Part shown: positions 7,957 through 18,700 of the stretch, one piece after another
Layout: each line of letters begins with the position of its first letter
Numbering within the stretch: the first letter of the stretch is position 1
Assembly: GCA_016185125.1 (NCBI GenBank)
Contig: JACPOC010000018.1
Coordinates: 1 to 39,638, forward strand
Source: Bacteroidota bacterium
GTDB taxonomy: Bacteria; Bacteroidota; Bacteroidia; B-17B0; Aurantibacillaceae
DNA: 39,638 nucleotides
Direction: 5' to 3'
Translations under genes and position numbers: made by a program
Notes under the pieces: generated by a model
Database searches by the model: none
What the model was told of the DNA's origin: nothing
What the model saw: the letters and a program-made list of their open reading frames with translations, nothing else

Positions 7957-8907
7957 ATGGCAACTACTACAGAACACATTACTTGTTTAATAATAGGCTC
8001 CGGTCCTGCCGGTTATACAGCCGCAATATACGCTGCGCGTGCCGATTTAAAGCCTGTGCTTTATACGGGATTAACACCAGGCGGCCAATTGACCGAAACT
8101 ACAGAGGTGGATAATTTTCCGGGATATCCGAAAGGCATTACCGGACCGGTATTGATGGATGATTTAAAAGCTCAGGCAGAACGATTTGGAACGCAGGTAA
8201 GGTTCGGTTTAATTACTAAGGCAGATCTTAAGTCGACTCCAAAACGCTTTTGGGTAGATGAAACAATAGAGATTACAGCGGATACTGTAATTATTTCAAC
8301 CGGGGCAAGCGCTAAATGGATAGGCCTTGAAAATGAGAACCGTTTGCGCTTGAATGCCGGCGGCGTAAGTGCCTGCGCGGTTTGCGACGGTTTCTTTTTT
8401 AAAGGACAAGATGTGGCCATTGTGGGTGCCGGAGATACGGCTGCGGAAGAGGCTACGTATCTTTCAAAATTATGCAAAAAAGTATATATGATCGTTCGAA
8501 GAGGTGAAATGCGAGCAAGTAAAGCAATGCAGCACCGTGTAAAAAACACCGCGAATATTGAAATATTATGGGATTCTGAAACCAAAGATATTTTGGGTAA
8601 AGAAACTGTTGAAGGAGCTGTTGTAACAAACAATAAAAGCGGCGAAGAAAGAACACTAACGGTTAGCGGTTTTTTCGTTGCTATTGGCCATAAGCCCAAT
8701 ACCGATATTTTTAAAGGGCAGTTGGATATGGACGATTTGGGATATTTGCACATACAGCCCGGAAGTACAAAAACAAATATTGATGGCGTGTTTGCAGTTG
8801 GTGATTGTGCGGACAAAACCTATCGCCAAGCTGTTACAGCTGCTGGCTCGGGATGTATGGGTGCCTTGGATGCGGAAAGATATTTATCAGCAGTAGGTGC
8901 GCATTAA
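7957..8907 (+). CDS. trxB: Thioredoxin-disulfide reductase
   Basis: NADPH-dependent FAD flavoprotein that reduces thioredoxin in the cytoplasm. The FAD-binding GSGPAG lies at residues 14-19, the redox-active CAVC at C140 and C143, the NADPH-binding GAGDTAAEEA follows near 155, and the FAD-binding GVFAVGDCAD is near 280. About 316 aa is standard. An in-frame GTG exists at 7942, but ATG 7957 gives the usual N-terminus and fits the promoter box. The next gene begins 34 or more bases downstream in the same direction. Confidence 0.96.
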   Translation: MATTTEHITCLIIGSGPAGYTAAIYAARADLKPVLYTGLTPGGQLTETTEVDNFPGYPKGITGPVLMDDLKAQAERFGTQVRFGLITKADLKSTPKRFWVDETIEITADTVIISTGASAKWIGLENENRLRLNAGGVSACAVCDGFFFKGQDVAIVGAGDTAAEEATYLSKLCKKVYMIVRRGEMRASKAMQHRVKNTANIEILWDSETKDILGKETVEGAVVTNNKSGEERTLTVSGFFVAIGHKPNTDIFKGQLDMDDLGYLHIQPGSTKTNIDGVFAVGDCADKTYRQAVTAAGSGCMGALDAERYLSAVGAH

Positions 8908-8941
8908 TTTTAATAAAGAAAGAATTTAACAAGAATAAATT

Positions 8942-11900
8942 TTGACATTACAAATTATACAAGGCAAAGGGTTTATTTTTGTTAATCTGACGAAGAAGTT
9001 ACTGATTTTTTTACTAGTACTTCCCATCCTCATTTTCGCGCAAAGCTCAAAGAAATACCCTGCATTATTGTGGAAAATAACAGGGCAAGGGCTTAAAAAA
9101 CCATCTTACTTATATGGAACCATGCATGTAAGTAACCGTGTTGCCTATCATCTCTCCGAACAGTTTTTTGAAGCGCTGAAAAGTGTTGATGTTGTTGGTT
9201 TAGAAACCAATCCGGGAGAGTGGCTTCAAAATATGGAGAAGACCGGTGAGTTAAATCAGATTAATCAATTTAGTAATCCTTATGCTTACAATCAAAGCTT
9301 TTATAAGTCCACTTTTTCACTCACGCCACCGGATAAACGCTTGTTGCAGGGTATTTTAAGTTACGATCCTGATATTATAAATGGTTTACTTTACCGACAT
9401 AACCGCAGCAAAGAAAATTTTGAAGAAAGTACCTACATAGATCTTTTTATTTATCAATCTGCTTCTAAATTAAACAAGCAAGTGATAAGTCTGGAAGATT
9501 TTGTTCAGGCAGAAATCAAAGCAAGGCTGTCTGCCATACCCGATGATGCTTCGGAAGAAAGCAACGGCTATAAAGATTATTATTCTGCCGCTCAAAAAAT
9601 AGAAGATGCTTACCGTGATGGAAATTTGGATATGCTAGACAGCCTAAGTAAATTAACTACTACACGAAATACTCAAAAATATTTGATCGTTGATCGAAAT
9701 GTTTTTTTTGCGAATACAATAGATTCGGTACTAAAAACAAAATCATTATTCAGCGGAGTTGGAGCTGCCCATTTACCGGGAGAAGAAGGTGTGATTGAAC
9801 TTTTGCGTAAAAAAGGATATACCGTTGAGCCTTTGGTTTCAAAAAACACAAACAAGAGCGACAGAATTAGGGACGATTTAGAACGCAAAGTTAAGGCAGT
9901 TTCATTCAGCAGGCAATTTATATCAGACTCTTCCTTATCTGTAAACCTTCCTGGCAAAATAACGCAGATAGTAAATTTGGAGAATGTAAAATATTATATT
10001 CACGCGGATATGGTGAACGGAAGTTTTTACACCATTGTGCGTTTGAAATATTTTGGCCCTCTGTTTAATGTGAGTCCGGCTCAAATGATGCAAAAAATCG
10101 ACAGTTTACTTTTTGAATATATTCCTGGCAAAATAATTTCCAAGAAAGAGCTTGTTTCCAATAATGGATTAAAAGGAATTGAAATAATAAATAAAACAAG
10201 AAGCGGCGATGAGCAGCATTATCAAATCTATTTTTCAGATATTGAAATGATCTTATTTAAATTGGGGGGTAAACAGCAATACGCTACAGGCAGCGAGGCA
10301 AAGCAATTCTTTACTTCCATTCAGTTTCAAACCAAAAGCGATGAACTGCTTGAATTTTCGCCCAAAACCAAAGGCTTTAGGTTGAAACTACCTGCCAATT
10401 TTAGTTATGTAAAAAACGAAGGCTCCTCTTTAAAAGGATTAGTTGAAGATGTTTATGCTTATCAAAAAGGCAGTAAACAATATTATGGATTAAAGCATTC
10501 GGTTTACAACGATTTCGATTATCTTGAAGAAGATACGTTTGAATTAAATCAATTCGCTAAGAATATTACGGTAAACTTTAATTATAATGAGAGTGTAAAA
10601 AATGAAATTACTGAGGATTTGGGCTTTCCCTGCATTAAAATAAAATCAAAGAATAAGGCAGGAAACAATTTTTCTGCTAAGCTTTATATTAAAGGGGTTC
10701 ACTATTATCTTGTTTACCTGATATCTGAAAAAGAAATTGATTTTAATAATGACTATTTTACCTCATTTAAATTAATTGATTTTGAACTTGCTAATCCTGT
10801 AAAGGAAATTACTGATCAAAGTTTTTATTTTAAGGCAGTGGATGAAGTTACCAATAATGCCCTAAGTCGATTTAATGATTATTACGCCAGGGAGTTTGAA
10901 CGATCAAAAAGCGAAAAAACAAAAGAAAGCGAGCTAAAAATATTTGATTTTAATTATAAGACTTCCTCAAAATCTTATTTTTCACCTTCCAGCAATGAAT
11001 ATGTAAGTATAACTTACGAAAAGTTTAATGACTACGATCATAAAACCATTAAAGAGTTTGAGGAGTTTCTCTTGAAAAATATAAAGGAGCAAAATTCTTT
11101 AGTTCCTACACACATCAAAATTGAGAATAAGAATGGCTTATATTCATTTAAAACTATTTTGAAAGATACTGCTACACGCAGGGCTATAGATTTGCGAATG
11201 CTTATAAAAGGTGGAATAAGGTATGAGATAAGTACCGCTTTTGATACTGTGATTGGCTTAAAGAATTGGGCAAAAGGGTTTATGGATTCATTTACATTAA
11301 AGGATACTGTGATAGGCAAGAATATTTTCGAAAATAAATTCGCTAAATTATTAGATGATCTTTGCAGTTCTGATACCACTGTTCGCAAGGAAGCTAATTC
11401 CTCATTGTTAGGAGGAGTAAGCATGCAGAAAAAGTATGGTGAAGATTTTGTGAAGTTTGTGACCAGTAAAAAAATTGATCTTGTTAATGAGGATAGTAAG
11501 GCTCAGTTGCTTGTAAATGGTGGAACTCTTGAAAATGATAAGATAATTACTCCGTATAAAAATCTTTATAAGCAATATACGGATAGTTTTTATCTGCAAT
11601 TGTGTTTACTAAAAGGTCTGGCTTATTTAAAAACACAAAGATCTTATGATACTTTTCTGACTTTGATAATGGCTGAAACACCATTAGTGGGAGCTGAAAG
11701 TACGGTTAGTGATGTGTTTGCAGCGCTTAATGATTCTCTTGAATTATGCAAAGGTTTTTTTCCTTCGATGCTTACACTTACTCGTTACGACGAATATAAA
11801 TCGTCCGTTTATACACTTCTTGCAAGCTTGGTAAATAAAAAAATCATTTCAGCTTCGGTCTATAAAGATCAAAAAGAAAATATTCTTGCGGATGCAAATC

Positions 11901-12727
11901 TTGCTTTAAAGCGTTATAACCCCGGCAAGCCTTCTTCTGCAACTGATTATTCTAAAGAGTATGAGTACATTGATAAAAATGTAAAGGAGCTGGCAGAATC
12001 TATTCAGAATAGTTTGGATGGCTTAGCTAACAATAATCAATACAAAGGCACGAATTATTTGAAGAACATGGAAGCAATAAACCGACCGCAATTGGTTAAT
12101 TACGCTTATGTTATTGCGCCTTGGTATAAAACAGATGAAAAGGCAAAGTTGTTTTTTACCAAGTTATCAAAAATAAAGGCAGAAAACATTACCATGCCTG
12201 TACTGATTAATTTACTTAAACAAAATATTGTAATTAATGATACACTGATTGATTATTATTGCCGTAATAAAATTACCCGTGCGTTTTTTTACAGCGAACT
12301 TGACAAACAAAAACTGCTGGAAAAATTCAATAAAAAATATCTTAGTCAGGAAAGTATTGTTCAGTCGGTTGTTTACAGTGAAAAGCAATTGGCAGGAATA
12401 TATAAATATGATAAAGATAAAAAACTAAAAGATAGTCTTGTATTTATTAAGCAGGTTGCGGCTAAGAATAAATTTCAAACCGGTAAATTATATATATACA
12501 AATCATCTAAATCAAAAAGTGAGGATGAAACCTGGGCAATTGCCTTTGTGGCTAATTCAAAAAACATTATAAATCCTAAAGTGGATGTAATTAATATTGC
12601 TTTTATTGTTGACACTTCAAAAAGTGAGGAGGAGAATCTGAACCAAGTGCTGAGTGATTTTTATTTAAGCTTTAGGAAAAGAGCCGTTGCGCCCAATAAC
12701 AATGTTTACCTTCCGGGGTATAATTAA
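8942..12727 (+). CDS. Very large secreted TraB/GumN-family protein
   Basis: The N-terminal third (about 40-300) is a TraB/GumN domain, a putative metalloprotease-like fold. It has the SYLYGTMH motif (GTMH at 59-62), VDVVGLETNP and VGAAHLPGEEGVIELLRKKGY (H277). Usual family members have about 300 aa; this one has some 1,250. The rest holds two stretches of similar strand-rich character (about 305-460 and 470-630) and an alpha-helical, HEAT-like C-terminal half. I do not recognise a named family there. A signal peptide (TKKLLIFLLVLPILIFAQ) lies at 17-34, unusually deep if translation starts at TTG 8942. A CTG at 8987, 5 bases after a TATTTTTG box, would place it at the N-terminus. The stop overlaps the stop of the convergent glycosyltransferase by three bases. 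Confidence 0.85.
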   Translation: MTLQIIQGKGFIFVNLTKKLLIFLLVLPILIFAQSSKKYPALLWKITGQGLKKPSYLYGTMHVSNRVAYHLSEQFFEALKSVDVVGLETNPGEWLQNMEKTGELNQINQFSNPYAYNQSFYKSTFSLTPPDKRLLQGILSYDPDIINGLLYRHNRSKENFEESTYIDLFIYQSASKLNKQVISLEDFVQAEIKARLSAIPDDASEESNGYKDYYSAAQKIEDAYRDGNLDMLDSLSKLTTTRNTQKYLIVDRNVFFANTIDSVLKTKSLFSGVGAAHLPGEEGVIELLRKKGYTVEPLVSKNTNKSDRIRDDLERKVKAVSFSRQFISDSSLSVNLPGKITQIVNLENVKYYIHADMVNGSFYTIVRLKYFGPLFNVSPAQMMQKIDSLLFEYIPGKIISKKELVSNNGLKGIEIINKTRSGDEQHYQIYFSDIEMILFKLGGKQQYATGSEAKQFFTSIQFQTKSDELLEFSPKTKGFRLKLPANFSYVKNEGSSLKGLVEDVYAYQKGSKQYYGLKHSVYNDFDYLEEDTFELNQFAKNITVNFNYNESVKNEITEDLGFPCIKIKSKNKAGNNFSAKLYIKGVHYYLVYLISEKEIDFNNDYFTSFKLIDFELANPVKEITDQSFYFKAVDEVTNNALSRFNDYYAREFERSKSEKTKESELKIFDFNYKTSSKSYFSPSSNEYVSITYEKFNDYDHKTIKEFEEFLLKNIKEQNSLVPTHIKIENKNGLYSFKTILKDTATRRAIDLRMLIKGGIRYEISTAFDTVIGLKNWAKGFMDSFTLKDTVIGKNIFENKFAKLLDDLCSSDTTVRKEANSSLLGGVSMQKKYGEDFVKFVTSKKIDLVNEDSKAQLLVNGGTLENDKIITPYKNLYKQYTDSFYLQLCLLKGLAYLKTQRSYDTFLTLIMAETPLVGAESTVSDVFAALNDSLELCKGFFPSMLTLTRYDEYKSSVYTLLASLVNKKIISASVYKDQKENILADANLALKRYNPGKPSSATDYSKEYEYIDKNVKELAESIQNSLDGLANNNQYKGTNYLKNMEAINRPQLVNYAYVIAPWYKTDEKAKLFFTKLSKIKAENITMPVLINLLKQNIVINDTLIDYYCRNKITRAFFYSELDKQKLLEKFNKKYLSQESIVQSVVYSEKQLAGIYKYDKDKKLKDSLVFIKQVAAKNKFQTGKLYIYKSSKSKSEDETWAIAFVANSKNIINPKVDVINIAFIVDTSKSEEENLNQVLSDFYLSFRKRAVAPNNNVYLPGYN
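8974..8981 (+). promoter_or_regulatory. Possible -7 box inside the 5' end of the TraB-family gene
   Basis: TATTTTTG, 5 bases before CTG 8987, has the same geometry as the box before bioB. If used, translation from TTG 8942 is impossible and the gene would have a leaderless CTG start. Confidence 0.3.
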
Positions 12728-13911
12728 TTTTTGTTTCTTTTTAGTAAATCACGGTAAAGTAAATCCATATCGCTACACAATCTTTTGTAACTGAATTTTT
12801 GCGTTATGGCTTCACTGATTTCTTTTGAACTAACATTTAATTTTCCAAGCTCTGAAACTGCCTTTAGCAAATTTTTTTTATATCCCTCATCATCCCCTAA
12901 TTCTGACAGCAGCCCTGCTTTAGGAATGAGAATATCTTTTATTCCTCCTACGTTAGTACTAACAATATAACAGCCGGCGGCCTGCGCTTCAATTAAACTA
13001 ACAGGAGTTCCTTCATTTTTTGAAGTAAGGCAGATAAGGTCTAAGCCGGGCAGCGCTTCATCAACTTGTTTTATCCAACTGGTAAAAACGAATGTAGCAT
13101 TTTGGTCGTTGGCTGTTGTATAAGAAATTTTTTTTGCTTTTATATATGAAAACAATTCTTCTTTTGTTTCACCATCTCCAATGATAACAGCTTTTATTTT
13201 TTTATTTGTATTTTTTAAAAGGTGTTCGATGCCGTCAATAAACAATCGATGATTTTTAATAGGTGCAAGTCTTCCAACAATTCCAATAGCCGTTTCCTCA
13301 TCTTGTATATTATATTTTTCTCTGAAAAGCTTTCTTTTTTGTTCGCTGTTATGTGTGAATTTTTCGAGGTTAAATCCAAGCGGAATAACAAATATTTTTG
13401 CAGGATCGCAGATTTTATGGATAGTGGAAATTTCTTGTTTCTGAATATTGCTTATGGCCACAATGGCAGTGCTTTTTTTAGCGAACGCGCGTTCAATTAT
13501 TTTAAAAATATTGCTCTTAAAGTTAGAGAAATAATTATTAAAAACATGTCCGTGAAAGGTGTGAACAATTACCGGAACTTTACAATGATAAGCTGCAAGT
13601 CGTCCAATAGCACCAGCTTTACTGGCATGTGTGTGAACAATGTCAGGCTTAAAATCACGAATAATTTTTACTACTTTTTTGTAAGCGAAATAATCATTTA
13701 GCGGGTTAATGCTTCGTTTAAGCTCTTGAATAATGATGGGCTTTAATCCTAAGGAGTGTGGTATAAATAAAGAACTTTCTTCACCTTCTTCTTGTGGTCC
13801 TCCAATGAGTAATGTTTCATAATCAGCCGGCAAATATTTGCTGAGGTAAGAAACGTTATAAGTAATTCCACCCAGGTTAAACCGATTAATTATCCTCAGA
13901 ACTTTAGGCAT
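12724..13911 (-). CDS. Glycosyltransferase family 4-like
   Basis: Retaining GT-B glycosyltransferase that moves a sugar from a nucleotide donor to a lipid-linked or polysaccharide acceptor in the cytoplasm. The N-terminal domain starts MPKVLRIINRFNLGGITYNV and has DIVHTHASKAGAIGRLAA. The C-terminal GT4 domain has GRLAPIKNHRLFI, ENEGTPVSLIEAQAAG and a C-terminal helix, about 395 aa. The frame stays open upstream to 14007, but that part overlaps the asparagine synthase gene; ATG 13911 gives a proper Rossmann start with only an 8-base overlap, so the two are probably translationally coupled. It likely acts in surface polysaccharide synthesis. The sugar specificity is unknown. Confidence 0.92.
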   Translation of the reverse strand: MPKVLRIINRFNLGGITYNVSYLSKYLPADYETLLIGGPQEEGEESSLFIPHSLGLKPIIIQELKRSINPLNDYFAYKKVVKIIRDFKPDIVHTHASKAGAIGRLAAYHCKVPVIVHTFHGHVFNNYFSNFKSNIFKIIERAFAKKSTAIVAISNIQKQEISTIHKICDPAKIFVIPLGFNLEKFTHNSEQKRKLFREKYNIQDEETAIGIVGRLAPIKNHRLFIDGIEHLLKNTNKKIKAVIIGDGETKEELFSYIKAKKISYTTANDQNATFVFTSWIKQVDEALPGLDLICLTSKNEGTPVSLIEAQAAGCYIVSTNVGGIKDILIPKAGLLSELGDDEGYKKNLLKAVSELGKLNVSSKEISEAITQKFSYKRLCSDMDLLYRDLLKRNKN

Positions 13912-15727
13912 GAGGTTTAATATATTCGTTAAAGTTTTGTAGCCACTGTTCAAATACAATAACGGCCCATAGCTTGGCGGCACTGTCCCCCGGGTTGTCA
14001 GAAACAATTTGTTTATTAAGGTCAGCTATATAATTGTAATTCAAATAACCTTCATTTTTTATTTTATCTTTATTAAGCCACTCGTTCATAACCTTAGCAT
14101 TAAGGGATGTACTCAGCCATTTTTGCAGAGGGAGTTCAAAACCTTTTTTACTTCTTTCGAAAATAGCTTTGGGTAATAGATAACTGAATTCTTTATGTAA
14201 AATAACTTTTTGTTTATTTGAATTGATCTTTAATTCTTTATTCAGATTCAGGGCATATTCTACAACCCTATAATCCAAAAAAGGATTTCTGATCTCGATG
14301 CCGTGCTGCATGCTAAAACGATCTGCTTTCACTAACATGTCATCTGCTAGAACTATCTTTAGATCCAACAGATCTTCGCGGTTAAATTTGGTCCCGCCTA
14401 ATTTAAAAATCGAATCAAAATATTCCGGACTTGATTTGCCCAATAAAGAAACTACTTCGCTATCGGTAGAAATAGAAGCAAGGTATTGAAAGGTTTCGGT
14501 TTCATTTAGATTTTGAATGGATTTAAATTTTGTAATTCTTCTTTTAACATTGCCCAGGCGGGAATTTCTGGAAGAGTTGTTAAAAGATAATAAAGGACGT
14601 GCAATATCAGCGAGAAATCTATATTTAAAATCGGTTTTTAAAAAAATGGCTTTGTGTTTATGATAACCTTTAAATAATTCATCCGCGCCATCTCCGCTTA
14701 AAGCAACTTTAACTTTTTGCTTGGTGAATTTGCTGAGCATGTAAAAATTAAACGCCGAAGAATCGGCAAAAGGCTCATCAATACAAGCTAAAAAAGGTTC
14801 TATGTTTTGAATAAAATCTTCTTCTGCCAGTTTAAATGTGAGATGATTGGAATTGATATGTTTTGCTACTAATTCTGCATAATTGCTTTCGTCAAAAAAA
14901 GATTCATCCTTAAACCCTATGCTGAATGTTTGAAGATCGGGTTTATGTTTTATAGCCAGGGCCGAAATTATCGACGAATCCATTCCTCCGCTCAAAAAAC
15001 TTCCAACAGGAACATCCGCCTGAAGCCGCATTCGAACAGAGTTATCAAGCAAAGTGTTTAAATTTTGTGTTATAAGTTCTTTTTTTGGCTGATACCATTT
15101 TACCAAATCTACTTCGCCGTTTTTTATAGTAACATAATGGCCGGGGAGTAAGCGATAAATGTTTTTAAATATTGTTTCGTGGCCGCTGCAATAATTTAAT
15201 CTAAAATAAGTGTAAAGCTGATGATGATTAATTTCCTGAGCACCCGTTAATTCTAACAGAGGTTTTAGTTCAGAGGAAAATGAAAGTTTTTCTTTATCCA
15301 AATGAAAATATAATGGTTTAACGCCAAAGCGATCGCGCGCCACTAAAAATGTGTTTTTTAATTTGTCATAAAAGGCAAATGAAAAAAAGCCGTTAAGTTT
15401 ATCCAGGCAATTAGTATTTTCATTAATTAAAAGATTAAAAAGTACTTCCACATCGCCTTTTGCGTTGGGCTGTAACTCCTTATAATTGAATATTTCACCG
15501 TTAAAAACCATTGCGTGTTTATCTTCAGCATCTATAAAAGGTTGGTTGCTGCAGGAAGTGGTATCAATAATACTTAGCCGTGTGTGATAAAAAAGACAGT
15601 TTCCCACTTCGCGAAAGGCCTGATTGTCAGGCCCGCGATGTTGAAGTAGGTGCAGAATTTTTTGGTGGTTGTTAAACCTTTTGGAAACGTTGGTGTTTAA
15701 ATAATATACTCCCGCAATGCCACACAT
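13904..15727 (-). CDS. asnB: Asparagine synthase (glutamine-hydrolysing)
   Basis: Two-domain amidotransferase. The N-terminal glutaminase starts MCGIAGVYY with the nucleophile Cys2 exposed after Met removal, and has HRGPD at 30-34 and FNGEIFNY near 75-82. The synthetase domain carries the pyrophosphate-binding loop SGGMDS at 246-251 and ALSGDGADELF near 340. Length 607 aa is standard for the AsnB type. The start is fixed by MCGI. Because it overlaps a glycosyltransferase by 8 bases, it may serve amidation of a sugar acid in polysaccharide synthesis (as with WbpS or AsnB-like genes in O-antigen clusters) rather than free asparagine supply. That is inference. Confidence 0.92.
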   Translation of the reverse strand: MCGIAGVYYLNTNVSKRFNNHQKILHLLQHRGPDNQAFREVGNCLFYHTRLSIIDTTSCSNQPFIDAEDKHAMVFNGEIFNYKELQPNAKGDVEVLFNLLINENTNCLDKLNGFFSFAFYDKLKNTFLVARDRFGVKPLYFHLDKEKLSFSSELKPLLELTGAQEINHHQLYTYFRLNYCSGHETIFKNIYRLLPGHYVTIKNGEVDLVKWYQPKKELITQNLNTLLDNSVRMRLQADVPVGSFLSGGMDSSIISALAIKHKPDLQTFSIGFKDESFFDESNYAELVAKHINSNHLTFKLAEEDFIQNIEPFLACIDEPFADSSAFNFYMLSKFTKQKVKVALSGDGADELFKGYHKHKAIFLKTDFKYRFLADIARPLLSFNNSSRNSRLGNVKRRITKFKSIQNLNETETFQYLASISTDSEVVSLLGKSSPEYFDSIFKLGGTKFNREDLLDLKIVLADDMLVKADRFSMQHGIEIRNPFLDYRVVEYALNLNKELKINSNKQKVILHKEFSYLLPKAIFERSKKGFELPLQKWLSTSLNAKVMNEWLNKDKIKNEGYLNYNYIADLNKQIVSDNPGDSAAKLWAVIVFEQWLQNFNEYIKPHA

Positions 15728-15734
15728 TTGTTTG

Positions 15735-15742
15735 CAAATATA
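15735..15742 (-). promoter_or_regulatory. -7 box of the asnB-glycosyltransferase operon
   Basis: TATATTTG on the minus strand is a perfect TAnnTTTG box, 7 bases before the asnB ATG, giving a very short leader. It is placed back to back with the box of the divergent sensor-phosphatase gene. Confidence 0.6.
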
Positions 15743-15767
15743 CTTGTATAGAATGGTAAATAATAAT

Positions 15768-15775
15768 TATATTTA
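15768..15775 (+). promoter_or_regulatory. -7 box of the sensor-phosphatase gene
   Basis: TATATTTA is one base off TAnnTTTG and stands 9 bases before the TTG start at 15785. Confidence 0.4.
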
Positions 15776-15784
15776 AAAGCTATT

Positions 15785-18700
15785 TTGAAAATAAAGCTAT
15801 TTATATTTTTTTCGTTTTTAATTGCTTTCTGCGGCATCTTTAATGCACAGCAATTGCGATTTAAATATATTACCAGCGAAGATGGTTTAAGCACCAATTA
15901 CGTTACTTCTATCATTCAAGACGAAAAAGGATTTATGTGGTTTGGCACGCAGGATGGTTTGAATAAATACGACGGCTATCAGGTTAAAGTATTTAAAAAC
16001 GATCCTACCAATGTTAATTCTTTGTCTTCTTCTGAAATTACGTGTATCAGGCAATTAAGGCCGGATTTAATAGTAATTGGTACCTTGGCAGGCATTAATT
16101 TTTTTAATCCCGTTAATCAATCTTTTAGTAGATTAAAGCATAAAGGGTTGGAAGTAAAGATTACAGCAATTTGCCCATTGGATAGTACCAAAATTCTTAT
16201 AGGCACCGAAGAAGGACTTTTTTCTTTTAATATAAACACCAAGGAAATTATTCCAATTTCGCAACGCAATGGTAAAATAAATATCACAGCTCTTTATTAC
16301 GATGGAAAAACCGCATATATAGGAACCTTTGATAAAGGATTGTGGACATTTAAGAACAATAAACTTGATAAAGTTAATTTGATTAAAATGGATTACAGCG
16401 ATATAAAGCTTGAAGAACTTAATCACATTACAGAAATAAAACATTATGGCGGAAAATTGTATTTGGGCACATTTGGCAAAAGTATTTTTGTAGCAGACCT
16501 ACATTTATTTGAAATAGAAAGAAAACTACAGTTAAGTGACTTTGAAGAAAGCGATTTTATAAATAACTTCATTGTAAAAAATAACCGTTTGTATATTGGA
16601 ACAAATTATGGATTTATAATTTATAATTTATTAAACCAAAGTAAAGTGTTTTATTCTAAAAATGAAGTAGAAGTTAGTCCCTTAAACCATAATAAAATTA
16701 AATTTGTTTTCTTAGATAAAGAAGAGAATGTTTGGTTAGGGACAGAACAAGGCGGGGTTAATGTAGCGTATAAACAATCATTAAAATTTCCAAATTCCAA
16801 CTCTAAGTACGAATCAAATTTTACCAATGTTTTTTCATTTTTGGAAGATAATAATGGAATTGTTTGGTTAGGAGGAGTAAAAATTTTCCACGCTTTAAAT
16901 ACTCAAACCGGAAAATATATTGATTACTCCCATTTATTAGAAACAAATACCGCGCTGAGCCTAATAAAAGAATCTGAAAATATTTACTGGATCGGTACTT
17001 GGGGCTTGGGTCTTTTTCGATTTGATAAAAGTTCTGGAAAAATCACAAATAAACTTCTCAGTAAAGAATTAGGTAGTACCGTTTTATGTTTAAATATTGT
17101 AGGTGATAATCTATACGCAGGTACAGTTGGGGATGGCTTATTTAAAATAAATTTAAAATCTTTTGAGACTAAACGTTTTACAGAAAAGGACGGGCTTCCT
17201 AATCCAAGTATAAATACAATGTTCATAGATTCCAAAAAAAATGTATGGTTGGGTACCTACGATGGCGGTTTGGTAAAAATGAGCGGATTTGATAAAAACG
17301 GAAAGCTGCCTATAGTGCATAAATTCAGAAATGAAGGAAAAGGCGGTCAAATAGCCTCAAATATTGTACTTGGAATAAATGAAGATAAAAATAGTACTAT
17401 TTGGGTTACAACTTCAAACGGCCTAAGTAAGTTATTGCCTGATAATTCATTTTATAACTTTTACGAAAAAGACGGCTTAATAAATTCCTATTTATATTGC
17501 ATTTTAAAAGATAGTTTAAATGATTTTTGGATGAGCTCTAACGGAGGGCTTATCCATTTTAACCCTCTATTACCTGAAAAAGAAATAACTTTTAAAAATT
17601 ACAGTATTAAGGATGGCTTGGTTAATAAAGAATATAATCAGGGTTCCGGTTTCTCAAGCCCTTCAGGTATAATGTATTTTGGAGGTGCCCGTGGGTTTAA
17701 TCTATTTAGGCCTACCGCAATTAAAGATAATCTTCAACCTCCACCCGTGTATGTAGTAAATTATAAAAGAGGTGGAAAAGATGTAGTAACCGATTCTTCC
17801 ATCACACACAAAAAACATTTAAAGTTAAGCTGGCGCGAAAATTACTTTCAGTTTGAGGTTGTTGCTTTGGATTATACAGATCCTTTAAAAAACAAATTCA
17901 GATATAAGTTAGAAGGATATGACGAGGATTGGTCGTCACCAACAAATGTCCGCTATGTGTCTTATACCGAACTACCCGGAGGCGAATACGTGTTTAAAGT
18001 AAAAGCCGCCAACAATGATGGAATTTGGAACGAAACTCCCTACGAAATTTCTATTACCGTGGTGCCTCCTTTTTGGAAAACAAAATGGTTTTATGTACTC
18101 ATCATTATTTTTGCCGTGGGAGGAATCTATGCGTTTACACAATACCGAACCAAGGCCATCAAAAAAGAGAATAAAATTCTTGAAAACAAAGTTGCCGAAC
18201 GCACTAAAGAATTGGAAGAAAAGAACAGAGACATTACCAGCAGTATTGAATACGCAAAACGCATTCAAGAGGCTATACTTCCCTCAAAAGATCATATATT
18301 TTCACGCTTCGAGCGCGCTTTTATTTTATATAAACCTAAAGATATTGTAAGCGGAGATTTTTATTGGTTCGGAGAAAAATCAGGGGTTAAAATTTTTGCC
18401 GTTGTAGATTGCACAGGCCATGGGGTACCCGGTGCTTTTATGAGTATGATTGGCCATAATCTCCTGCATCAAATCATTAAGGAAAAATCTATTGTTGATC
18501 CGGGCGAAATTTTAAATCAACTCCACAAAGGCGTGCAGCTAGCTTTAAGACAGGGTCAAAATGAAATCAATACCAACGACGGTATGGATCTGTCTATTAT
18601 AGCCATTAACGACAATTTGGGAGAAATAAAATGGGCCGGCGCAAACAGACCTTTGGTTTTAATAAATACCCAAGGAACAATGGTAAAATATGATGGAAAT

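Noticed and set aside
8172-8816. Long open frame (214 codons) on the minus strand inside trxB
   Set aside because: It is exactly antisense to a well-conserved gene, has no signal, domain or promoter, and its composition follows from trxB codons.
13222-13701. Open frame of 159 codons on the plus strand within the glycosyltransferase gene
   Set aside because: Antisense shadow of a conserved gene; the translation resembles no protein and begins without a promoter box.
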